Origin: Moraxellaceae bacterium
GTDB taxonomy: Bacteria > Pseudomonadota > Gammaproteobacteria > Pseudomonadales > Moraxellaceae
DNA: 64,000 bases
Reading direction: 5' to 3'
Assembly: GCA_029237815.1 (NCBI GenBank)
Contig: JAQZBP010000002.1
Location: 1 to 64,000, forward strand
Part shown: one piece after another, positions 1-11,400 of the stretch
Layout: each line of letters starts with the position of its first letter
Position numbering within the stretch: the stretch's first letter is position 1
Program-made: the position numbers and the translations under genes
The notes under the pieces: generated by a model
Databases searched by the model: none
What the model was told of the DNA's origin: nothing
The model's input: only the letters and a program-made list of their open reading frames with translations

Positions 1-942
1 CTTCCTGCAGCAGCGCCGTGCCGTTGTCGGCCATGAGCAGCGTCGAACCGTTGCCCGCCACCAGCGTGTCGCCACCGATGCCGAGCACGAGGCGGTGGTC
101 GCCCGCGCCCAGGGTCACGGTGTCGCCGGCGCCATCGGTGCTGTTGCTGCTGTCGATCTCGGTCAGGTTGCCGTTGCTGTAGGTGAACGAGCCGTTGTCG
201 CCTGCCACGTCGTGGTTGCCCGCCAGCGCGTCGATGGTGTCGCTGCCGACGCCGCCGATCACCAGCTTGCTGCCGTCGCCGAGGTCGATCACGTCGTCGC
301 CGCCACTGGCATCGTCGAGGCTGCCAATACGGTCACGCACCAGGTTGCCCGTGCTGCCGGTGAACAGGATCTCGCCGTTGTCGCCGAGCACGAGGTCGTT
401 GCCGGTACCGGTGGTGACGGAGTCACCGCCCTGACCGGCAATCACGACGTTGTCGCCATTGCCCAGGGTGATGCTGTCCGCCGCGCCCAGCGTGTCGATG
501 GTCGCCATGCCGAGCAGCGCGCCATCAGTGTCGAGGTCGATCGTGCCGTTGTCGCCCAGCACCAGGTGCTGGCCGAGGCCGGCCTCGACCGTGTCCGTCG
601 TGACGTCGTCACTGCCGCCGGCGCCGGCCGTGGCAGAAGCCGAGGCCAGTACGCCATCGCTGTAATAAGCCAGCGAACCGCTGTCGCCGACCAGGGTCAG
701 GTCGCCATCGCCCCCGGTCAGGGCATCGACGCCCAGGCCGAGCAGCACGACGAGATTGCCGTTGCCGCTGGTGATGACGTCGTCGCCGCTGCCGCTGTTG
801 GCGGTCGCGGTGTCGAGCAGGCCGGACAGGTAGTGCGTCAGGGTGCCGCCGTCGCCGAGGACGAGGGCATTGCCGTCGCCCATGGTGAGGTCGTCGGCGC
901 CATCGCCCAGCACGGCTTCCACAGTGCCGTCGCCGAGGGTGC
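1..942 (-). CDS. Giant RTX/beta-repeat secreted protein, third open segment (3' part, runs off window edge)
   Basis: This is the continuation of the giant gene after the second apparent frame change at about 941. The frame is open from 940 to the window edge (about 313 codons) with no stop. It encodes Gly/Asp-rich repeats with recurring LGDNG, GDGG and DxITLGxG motifs that match the segments before the frame change. A stretch such as VLGDNGEILFTGSTGNLV here has a close counterpart about 285 codons earlier in the gene. The C-terminus, where a type I secretion signal would be expected, lies outside the window. The segment has no start codon of its own and only makes sense joined to the upstream segment. 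It is possibly a sequencing or assembly artefact split rather than a separate gene. Confidence 0.8.
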
Positions 943-2440
943 CACGCGGTGATCGCCCGCGCCCAGGGTCACGGTGTCGCCGGCGCCATCGGTGCTGTTG
1001 GATGCATCGATTTCGGTCAGGTTGCCGTTGGTGTAGGTGAACGCAGCAGTATCACCTGCCACGTCGTGGCTACCCGCCAGGGCATCGATGGTGTCGCTGC
1101 CGACACCGCCGATGACGAGCTTGGTGCCATCGCCCAGATCGATCACGTCGTCGCCGCCCATGGCGGCGTCGAGGCTGGCGATGCGGTCGCGCACCAGTGC
1201 ACCCGTGGTGCCGGTGAAGACGATCTCGCCGTTGTCGCCGAGGATGAGGTCATTGCCGGTGCCGGTGGTGACCGTGTCGCCACCCTGCCCGGCAATCACG
1301 ACATTGCCGCCATTGCCCAGGGTGATGCTGTCCGCCGCGCCCAGGGTATCGAGCGTGGTGGCGGAAAGCAGTGCGCCATCGGTGTCGTTGACCACTTCAC
1401 CGTTGTCGCCCAGCACCAGGTGCTGGCCGAGACCGGCGTCGATGGTATCGCTACCGACGCCGCCGAGGATCAGTGCATTGCCGTCCCCGAAGGTGATCTC
1501 GTCGTTGCCGCCGGTCGTGCTGTCGGCCAGTGCCTGGTTCAGCACCCCGTCCGCGAAGTGGTCCAGGGAACCGCTGTCCCCGACCACCACCACCGAGCCG
1601 GCAAAGGCGCTGAAGCGGTCCGCACCGTCGCCCAGCAGGGCCACGATGTCGCCGCTGCCTGCGCTGATGTCGTCTTCGCCGCCCGTGCCGCTGTCGGCGA
1701 CGGCCGTGTCGAGCAGGCCGGAGGCAAAGAAGGCCAGCGTGCCGCCGTCACCCAGGAGCACGGCATCGCCGTCGCCCATGGTGAAGATGTCGGCACCGTC
1801 GCCGAGAACCGCGGTCACATCGCCGGCGGCCAGTGTCACGCCGTCGTTGCCGTCGTTGACGGTGGTCGCGGCCGTGATCGACACCAGGGTGCCGTCTTCC
1901 TGTAGCACCACCGTGCCGGTATCGCCGAGGACCAGCGTGCGGCCATCACCGGCCACCAGCGAATCGTCGCCGATGCCGAGTACTACGCGGTGCTCGCCGT
2001 CGCCCAGTGTGACGACGTCCCGCTCGCCGTTCACGCTGTCGATGACCGAGATGCCGGTCAGGTTGCCGTTGGTGTAGCTCAGCGTGCCGTTGTCGCCGAT
2101 CACGTCGTGTCGGCCGTTGCCGGCCGTGACGGTGTCCGCACCGGTACCGCCCAGCAGGACCTGCTCGCCGAGGCCGACATCGATGCTGTCGTCGTCGCCC
2201 AGCGCATCCGTGGTACGCACCTGGGCCAGGGCACCGCTGATGAGCAGCAGCGCCTCCAGGTTGTCGCCCGCGAGGATCATGTCGCCGTCGCCGGCGCTGA
2301 TCTGGTCGCGGCCGCCGCCGCCGGCAACGATGCTGTTGCCGTCACCCACGGTGATGCTGTCGTTTTCACCGTCGACGCCGGCATCGCTGCTGTAGCTGTT
2401 GAGGCCGAGGGGATCGGTGCTCAGCAGCACGAGGCCGCTG
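95..2440 (-). repeat. Long DNA-level tandem repeats at the left edge
   Basis: Units of roughly 0.85-1.04 kb repeat head to tail. The landmark caGGGTCAC/cAGTGTGAC with its surroundings recurs at about 111, 965 and 2,006, giving periods of 854 and 1,041 bp. The first two units look about 85% identical by eye over hundreds of bases; the third is more diverged. They encode LGDNG/GDGG Gly-Asp repeats and continue beyond the window edge. Confidence 0.8.
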
Positions 2441-5400
2441 TCGCCGAAGACGATGTCGTTACCGCCGGCATCGGCCAGCGTGTCCGCGCCGCGGCCGCCG
2501 AAGATGACGTCGTTGCCGCTGCTGTCGCCGATGCTGTCGTCATCGCCCGTGGCAGCGAAGGAGTCGATGCTGACGAGCGGGCCGGTCGAGCGGCTGGTGA
2601 AGATGACGCCCAGGTCGTCACGGAGTTCACCGCCGTCGCCGACCAGGATGTCGTCGCCGACATCGCCGGTGAGGGTGTCGCGGCCGAGGTTGCCGATGAC
2701 GATGTCGTCGCCGTCATTGCCGGCGAGTATGTCGTCGAAGCCGGAACCGTAGATCGTGTCGTCGCCGTCGTTGCCTTCGATCGTGACGCCGCGGCCCGAG
2801 GCCGAGGCGTCGATGATGTCGGCACCGGTCTGGCCGTAGATCGACAGCGAGTTGCCAATGCCGCCGACGACGCCGGCTGCCACGATGACGTCATCGTCGC
2901 CGCTGCCGGCGTTGATGACGACGTCGGCGTCAAAGCGGATGGACTGCACGGTGATGGTGTTGCCGCCATCGGCGCCGTACACGGTGACCGTGTCGTAGCT
3001 GTCGCCGAAGTAAACGATGTTCCCTGGCGCGAAGCCGGACAGCGTGTCCTGCGTCATCGTGGCCGCGGTATCGGCGTCCGCGTCGCCGCTGTCTTCCACC
3101 ACGAGGGTGGTCGTGCCCCAGCCGCCGTCCAGCGTGAGCTGCTGCAGCACGTCGTCGAGCGAGTCCGCGACATTGCCGACGTTGAAGGCGTCGTTGCCAC
3201 CGCCGGTCCAGATCAGTGTCTGGGCCGTGGTGCCGCCGACATTGATGGTGTCGTCGCCGCCGTCCATATAGACGTTGAGGTTGTCGACGCCGGTGAGCGA
3301 GACCGTACCGCCGAAGAGCATGCCGGTGATGCGGGTGTAGTCCTGCAGGAAGGAAGTGTCGCGCGGCTGCGCCACATCGTATTCCACCAGCGAGTTGAAC
3401 ACCTGCGCCGTGCTGCTGTAGCTCCAGATGCCCAGCGTGTCGTTGCCGGCGAACTCCTGGTAGACGAAGTTGCGCAGGGTCTGGTCGTTGGGCGTGACGA
3501 TGTCCTGGTCACCCACGCTGTTGAAGCGGATGAACCATGGGTTGCGCGACACGCCTTCCTGTTCGCCGCTCGCCGCGGTGATGTCGGTGCGCGCGCCGGC
3601 GACGTTGAAGGTCACCAGCCACGGGTTCACTTCGGCACCGGCCTGGCCGGTGGCCGGGGCAGCCACGGTGAGGCCGCCCGCGTCGATCACGGACTGCAGC
3701 TGGTTGAGCGCAAATTCCACCTCGGCGGCGCTGGCATTCCAGTCCAGCGCGGCGGTGGCTTCACCCTCGAAGCTCAGCGTGAACTGGCCCGAATCGTCGC
3801 CGAAGCGCGTCAGCTTGACCGCTTCCGCGGTCACGGCGTCGCCTTCCGTGGTGACGTCGGCAATGACCGGTGCCGCAAACACGGTGACGCCACCGGCGTC
3901 CTGCACGGCCTGCAGCGCGTTGAGCGCCGCCTCGATGTCGGCGGCAGCGGCATCCCAGGGGATGTCCACGGTTTCCTCGCCGTCGAACTCCAGCGTGAAA
4001 GTGCCCGCCGGGACGCCGAAGCGCATCACGCGCTGCAGCTCGCTGGTGGTGGCATCGCCCACGGTGATGGTGGAGATCGAGATCTGGCCGCCGGCGTAGT
4101 AGGCCTGCTCCAGGCTGGTCTGCACCACCGGCACCGTCAGCGGGATGGTGACGTCGCCACGCAGCTCGAGGAATTGCACCGAGCCGTCGATGGGCGAATG
4201 GATGGCGGCGTTGATCGCGCTGCCGTCGCTGCCTTCGGACACGGTGGTGACCGTGCCCGTGGGCTGGGCGGCGGTCAGGCCGGATTCGTCCGCCGTCATC
4301 GCCGGCTGGTTGCCGAGGTCGGTGAAGGAAATGGTGAAGGTCTGCGCGCCGGACGGCGTGACCAGCACCGCGTTGCCGCCCAGCACCGCGTTCAGCGCGG
4401 CCTGGATGTTGCCGGCCAGGGTGGAATCGTTCGCCGACCAGCTGATGGCCGCCGTTACCGCGTTGCTGCCGCCCGGATCCAGCGTGAAGCTGCCGCCGCT
4501 GGCATTGGCCAGCACGAGCTGCTTGACCTCATAGGTGCTGCCGTTGCCGTTGGTGGGCACGGTGACCGTGGCTGTGGGCGCCACGGCCGTCAGCGACGCC
4601 GTGCCGACCGTCAGCTGCGGATGGCTGTCTTCCTGGTTCCAGACGATGTCGAAGGCCACGCTGCCGGCCGGCGCCGTGGTCGCCGTGACAGTGACGTCGC
4701 CGAAGCCCGGCGTGCCGTTGATGGCGCTCTCGATGTTCGTCGCCAGCACAGTGCTGTCGGCGTCCCAGGTGATGGGGCCGGTGGTCGCGGTGCCGTGCGT
4801 CAGCGTGAAGTCGCCGCCGTCGATGCCGCCCAGTACCAGGACCTGCTCCTCGACGGCCCCGAAGGTGTAGGGGTCCACACCGAGGCTGGCGTGCGCCAGG
4901 CCGTCGGTGAAGGTGATCATCTTCGCGCCGGAGATCTGCTCGAGGTCGTCCGTGGTGTTCTCGAAGACGACGATCCAGGGATTGTCCTCGGTGCCTTCCA
5001 GGCCAGTGCCGGTCGTGGTGACCGTGACGCCACCACGGGCGCTGATCGCGCCGACGCCGTTGATCTGCGCCTGCACATCGCCGGCGCTCATGCCGACCGT
5101 CAGCAGGAAGGGATTGCCTTCGAAGGTGAAATACAGCTCGTCCCCGAATGCCGCTGCACCGCCCGCGTCGTCGCGGGCATAGAGGTGCTGTGTCTCGTTG
5201 GCTTCACCTTCCGTCAGCGTCGTCGTGTAGGCGTAATAGCCCTGGATCTGGTTCTGCTGCCCGGTCTGGTCGAAGGTGACCTCCCAGGTCTTGCCGAACA
5301 CGCTCATGTTGAGTGCGATGAGATCGCTGGCGTCGTAGCCGCCATCGAAATACACCAGCAGGTCGCCGGTAGCGGCTTCCTCGACGACGGTGACGCCGCC

Positions 5401-8400
5401 GCCCACGATCCAGTCGAGCTCGGCCTCTATCTGGGCCGCCGTGGCGTCCCACGCCACGTCCCAGGTCCAGATGCCGTTGTAAATGAAGGAGAGCTGGCTG
5501 CCGCCGTCCTCGCGGTGCAGGCGCTGCACTTCCTTCAGGCCGCTGTCGCCCAGCATCGCGACCGGGTTGCCGCCGGTCAGGCTGGCATCGTCCACCGTGA
5601 GCGCCATGTCGGTGCCCTGCAGGCGATCGATGTCCACCACGAGCCCGGAACGGATGCCGTTGGCCTGGAAGGTGATGTCGAAGCGGCTCGTGCCGCTGTC
5701 GGTCACCACGACCGGTCCCGCGCTGCCCAGCAGGCCGTTGAGGGCGCCCTGGATGTTGCCGGCGAGCACGGTATCGTCCGCGTCCCAGGTGATGGGGCCG
5801 CTGCTCATGCCGTTGTACGACAGCGTGAACTGGCCGCCGGTGACGTTGTCGAAATCGAGGCGCTGCACTTCCGGCGTGGTCGTGTTGCCCGCGGTGGCTT
5901 CGGTCACCAGGGCCACCGCGTCGGAGGTGAGCCGGATCTCGAAGAAGTCGTTCGCCAGGCTGGCGACGCTGACGGTCACGCCCGTGGGCGCAACAGCCTG
6001 CAGCGCACTGCGCATGCTGGCGGCCAGGCTGGTCTCGTCGCCGCTCCAGTTGATGCTGGCGGTGTCGGTGCCGGCCAGGTTCAGGGTGAAGCTGCCACCG
6101 CTGACATCGGCGAAGTTCATCTGCCAGACACGGCCCTGCGCCTCGGTCGTGACCTGCGCCTCGACCGCGTCGACCGTCACGCCGCCAGCATTCTGGATGC
6201 TGGGCAGCGCGTTGAGCGAGTCCTGGATCTGCTGGGCGCTCGAGAAGAACGGAATGCTGCCGGTGACGAAGTTGCCGGTGGTGCCGTCGTCGAAGCCGAG
6301 CTGGAAGTCCCAGTAGCCGCCCCAGGTAATCTCCTGCACTTCGTTGCGGTTCGGCGTGCCGTTGGTGTCGGTGATGGCGAAAGCGTCGCCACCGCTGACG
6401 GTGACATCGGCACCGACCCCGGCGAGCGCCGCGTCGATCTCGGCATTGCTTGCCGTCCAGAGGATGTCGCCGGTGCCCAGGCCGAGATAGTTGAGTTCGT
6501 AGGTCGCCTCGGTGGTGACGGTGTTGCGCACCACGTTCCAGAACAGCTGGTTGCCGTTCTCGTCGAGGACGAGCTCGTTCTGGTAGACGATCTCGTTGTT
6601 GCCATCGAGGTCCGCGATCTGCACGTGGAACTGGCCGCCGACGTCGTCGGCGAGATCGGCGCCGGTGGCACCAAAGCTCTGCAGCTCGTCGAAGAGCGGA
6701 TCAGTCAGCGGAATCTCGAGCAGCACCTCGGAGAGGTGGCCGTCGCCGTCGAAGGTCAGGTTGTCGGTGACACCCGCCATGCTGTCGTTGGCGCTGACAT
6801 AGACCTCGTCGTCGCCGGCGCCGCCGAGGATGGTGGTCTCGCCGGCCAGGTTGCCGACCCAGACATAGTCGTTGCCGCCGCCCGCGACCACCTGCGTCTC
6901 GCCATCGAAGCTGTTGTCGAGCACGACGTAGTCGGTGTTGGCGGACAGGCGCAGGTCGATGGCATTGAAGTTGTGCAGCTCGACACCGTCGTACCAGCCG
7001 CCGGTGAGGTCGTAGCCGTAACCCATGCCGAGGCCCATGAGGCCGAGGAAGTCACGGTAGGCTGCCTCGCCCGCCCAGCTCACCACGCCTTCGATGCCGA
7101 TGGCGAGATAGGCACCGGAATCGACGTCGGCATCGAGGAAGGTGACGACCCAGGGGTCGGTCTCGCTGCCGCTGCCGGTAACGCTCACGTCGGTGATGCC
7201 GGCGAGCCCTTCCAGCGCGGCTTCGATGACGGCCGCCGTGGGATTGGTGTCGTCGTCGCTATCGCCGTCGAAGGCGTCGTCGAAGCTGAACTCCTGCGTG
7301 AACTCGTCGTTGTAGGAGAACTTGAAGCTGCCTTCACGGGTGACGAAGAAGGTCTGCGTCGCGTTCGGGCGGGCGCCGGCCGTGGCTTCGGCGACGCTGC
7401 CGCCGAGGCCGTTGCTGGCGCTGGCCACCGCGACCAGCGACTGCGGCGCGAAATTGCTCCAGGTAATGTCGAAGAGCCCGGCGCCGGCGCTCTGCACGTC
7501 CACGGTGACGCCTGTCGGCAGCAGCGCCTGCAGCGCGCTGTCGATGTTCGCCTGCAGCGTCGTCGCGTCGGCCGACCACTCGATGGCGTCGGTTTCGTCA
7601 CCGTCCAGCTCGAGCGTGAAGGTGTCGCCGTCGGCGCCGCCGGCCAGCGTCAGGCGTTGCACGGCCTGCACGCCGTCGGACTCGAGGCGGTCGTCCTCAT
7701 AGATGAAGCGCACCACGGGCTTCTCGATGAAGATCGGATCGCCATTGCCATCCAGCTTGGGCGTGCGGTGGTCTTCCTCGAACTCCTGCACCCATTCCGT
7801 GACCGGGTTGCCGAAGGCATCCAGCACCGGTGCGGTCTTCTGCACCAGCACCTGACGGAGCTCGGTGACGAACTCGCCGGTGTCGGCGTCGACGAGCGGC
7901 TCGCCGTTGTCGTCGTACACGATCTGCGCTTCGAAAATGGGGTCGCCGTCGCCATCCAGCGCCGGCACCATGACCGGCACGCGCTCCGGACGGCTGACGT
8001 CCATCAGGAAGGCGACATCGCCGCCGGCGCTACCTTCGTTGTGCACATAGAGGATGTTGTTCTCGTCGACGACGCTGCCACCGTCGACGGTGAGCTTGCC
8101 CTGGATGCCGGTAAGCGTGTCCACCTTGGGCAGCTGCAAGAAGAAGGGATCGGCCTGGTAGGCATAGGCCGGCGGCGTCACTTCCTCGGACACCGTCGGA
8201 TGCGCCTGGCTGGTGTAGGTCGGCGGCGGCAGGTAGGTCAGCGACAGCAGCACGGAGCCGTCGTAGCTCCAGCCGGCCACGTAGTAGTCGAGCAGCACGG
8301 CGCCAGGCGGAATCGCCCAGTAATACCACCAGCCGTAGTTCCAGCTGTAGCTGTCGATCCAGAGCGTGTTCTGCTGCGGTGCACCGAAGCTCACCGTGCC

Positions 8401-11400
8401 GGTGGGCACGCTGGTGTCATAGGAGACGACCTGCGGGGCCTGCGGGATGAACTGCTCGTTGAGCGAGAACAGCATGGGCGGCATCTCGCCGCCGATGTGC
8501 ACGATGTCGTCGCCGTCGCCACCGCGGACGATGGTTTCCAGGTCCTTGGACGTCGACAGGATGTAGATCTCGTCGTCGCCGCCCGCGGAGTTGATCTCCA
8601 GGCGCTCGATGTTGGTATAGCCGATCCAGCGGCCGGCACCGATGGCGAAGTCCTCGGTGATCACGAACTGGTCGCCGATGGGTGTGCCGTTGATGGTGAC
8701 GGTGTCGTAACCGTCGCCGCCGTCGATGTTCACCGGTGCGTTCTGCAGGTACTCGTACTGGTCGGCGCCTTCGCCGCCGGTGATGTTGGCGATATTGGAG
8801 ATTTCCCCCGTGGTGCGGTCGCGCAGCACGAGGAAGGTGTTGATGACGAAGGTGTCGTCGCCGCCGTCGCCGTAGAGCCAGAGCACGGCCTCGTTGTGGT
8901 CGATGGTGAACTTGTCGTTGCCCTCGCCGCCCACCACGGTGAGTTCGGCGCTGTTGCCGTCGCTGGTGGCATCGGGGTCCGCCACCTCGATGCCGTCGAC
9001 CTCCGTGGTCACCACGTCGCCGATAGTGATCACGTCGGCGCCGTCGCCCATGTTGATCAGCGTCGCGATGTTGGTGTCCATGACCAGGATGCGGTCGGCG
9101 CCGTCTTCGGTACGGATGGTCAGGTTGTCGAAGTTCTCGTAGCGCACTTCGTCGACATCGGTCACGCCGACGCTGACGTAGCCCACATAGGGGCTGTCGT
9201 TGGCGCGCGGGCCCTCGACCACGACGTTGTCGATGCCGCCGGTGCCCAGCACCACGACTTCGTCGACACCGTCGTCGCCGGTGCCGGTGGAGCGGTTGCC
9301 GAGGCGGAACTGGACGTTGTTGCCGCCGATCAGGCGTGTGGTGACGATGTCGTCGCCTTCCTGGCCGTCGATCTCGACCAGCGTGCCGTTCGCCGGCGCA
9401 CTGCCGCCGATGCTGGACTGTGCATAGAGCGAATCGTCGCCGCCATTGCCGTGCACCACGAGGTGCGCGACGCCGATGGCCGTGACATCGAAGTCATCGC
9501 TGCCGGCGCCGAGCTCCACGGTGAGCTCCTGCAGGTCGGTGAAGTCGATGCGGCCGCCCATGCCGAGTCCGGTGAGCTGGGTCGCAGTCAGGTTGCCGGT
9601 GAGATCCGCCGTGGTGACCCGCGTGTCGACCAGCAGCGTATCGGCATCCGCGCCGCCGCTGAGGGTCAGCACGGCGTCGATGCCGGACAGCGTGCGGTCG
9701 ATGACCGCGGCAGTCCCCGCGTCGTCCTGGCCGACGATGAGGCTATCGGCGCCGGTGCCGGTGCTGACATTGGTGGTGCCGGCAATGGTCTCGATGAGGA
9801 CGGCGTCCGCCCCCGCCCCGGTGTCGAGGTTGGTGGTCTGAGCATGCGTGGAGACGATGGTGAAGCCGTTGGCGCCGCCACCCAGCAGCAGGTTCAGCAC
9901 TTCGGCATTGGCGTAAGCGATGCTGCCGCCCATGCCGAGGCCGGTGATGGCGGTTGCGGTCAGCGTGCCGTCTTCATCGTCGCCGTCGCCGGAATCGTTG
10001 ACGGTGATGGTGTCGATGCCCGCGCCGGCGTCCAGCGTCAGCGTGGCGTCGATGTCCTCGAGCACCAGGCCGTCGCTGCTGACGAGGATGGTGTCGGCGT
10101 CGTCGCCGGTGTTGACCGTGGTGTTGCCATCGATGTCCTCGAGGGTGACGGTGTCGGCGCCCGCGCCGGTCAGCATGTTGAGGCCGCCCGTGCCGGTGCC
10201 GTCGACATTGACCGTGTCGCTGTCGTCGCCGGAGTTGAGCGCAATGCTGCCGCCGCCGGACGTGGCGATGGTCACGCTGTCGGTGCCGGCATTGGTCACC
10301 AGCGCGACGCTGGCGGCGATGCTGCCGGTGATGCTGAAGGTGTCGGCGCCGCCGCCCAGGGTGACGGAGATGCTGTCGACGTTGCTGAAGTCGATGGTCG
10401 ACTCCAGGCCGAGTCCGCTGAGCTGCGTCGCCGTCAGCGCGCCGGTGTCGCCATCGCCATAGGCGCTGTTGCTCACAACCAGGCTGTCGAGGCCGGCCAC
10501 CGACGAGTCCACATCGGTCGAGGTGGAGAAGATGATGTCGCGGGTGACATTGGCCTTCACCATCAGCGGCTCGTTGCTGGCGCTGTTGGTGTAGAAGGTC
10601 GTGCCGCCGATGCTGAACGTGTACAGCGGCGACGCGCCGGAATCCGCACGGTTGGTGTCGGCGTCCTGGTAGTACTTGGGAACCGCGTTCGGGTAGTCCA
10701 CGAGCTGCTGCGCGGTGACCGTGAGCCCGGTTTCGGTGACGTACAGGCGGTCACCGTTGCCGTTGACCTCGTGCAGGCCCTTGAGCTGCACGCCGCCGGA
10801 CATGGCCGCCGGATTGCTGCCGACCGTGGTCTCGTTGCCGAAGCCGTCGAGGTAGAGCGGCTGGCCCATCGTCACCATGAAATTCAGCGTGGTGCCGGTG
10901 GCCGAGTGGGTTACCGACAGCGTGCCGCCCACGGCGGACGCCGTGAAAGTGCCGCCGTTGTAGCTCTGGCCGTTCATCTGCGCGGCCAGTGCCGCGGCGA
11001 CATCTGTCGCCGTGTCGTCGCTGTCGGTGGTGTAGCTGTAGGTCGCGGCCGGCAGCGCCACGTTCAGCGTGGTGCCGGCGCCGATGACGCCGGTGGCGGT
11101 GAACTGCGCCGTCAGCGCGTTCGTACTGACGCGGTTGACGTTGACGTCGTTGTAGCGCGTGTCGTCGCCGGCATTGGTGGCCTGGATTTCCTGCTGGATC
11201 AGGTAGCCGTAGGCATCCACCGTCACCACGCTGACTTCCAGGTACTGCTTGCCGGAGATCGTCACGAGGTTGACCAGCGGCGAATCCAGCACGGCCACGT
11301 GCGTGGCATTGGCCGGATCGAACTCCACATAGCTCGAGGTCGCGGTGCGGTGCGCATCGCCGTCGAAGGTGATCTGGTCGTTGATATCGGCGAGCAGGTT

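Noticed and set aside
1-2440. CRISPR-like array in the regularly repeated left edge
   Set aside because: The repeats are long, coding and without unique spacers; no cas genes. I saw no CRISPR array, tRNA or rRNA gene anywhere in the window.
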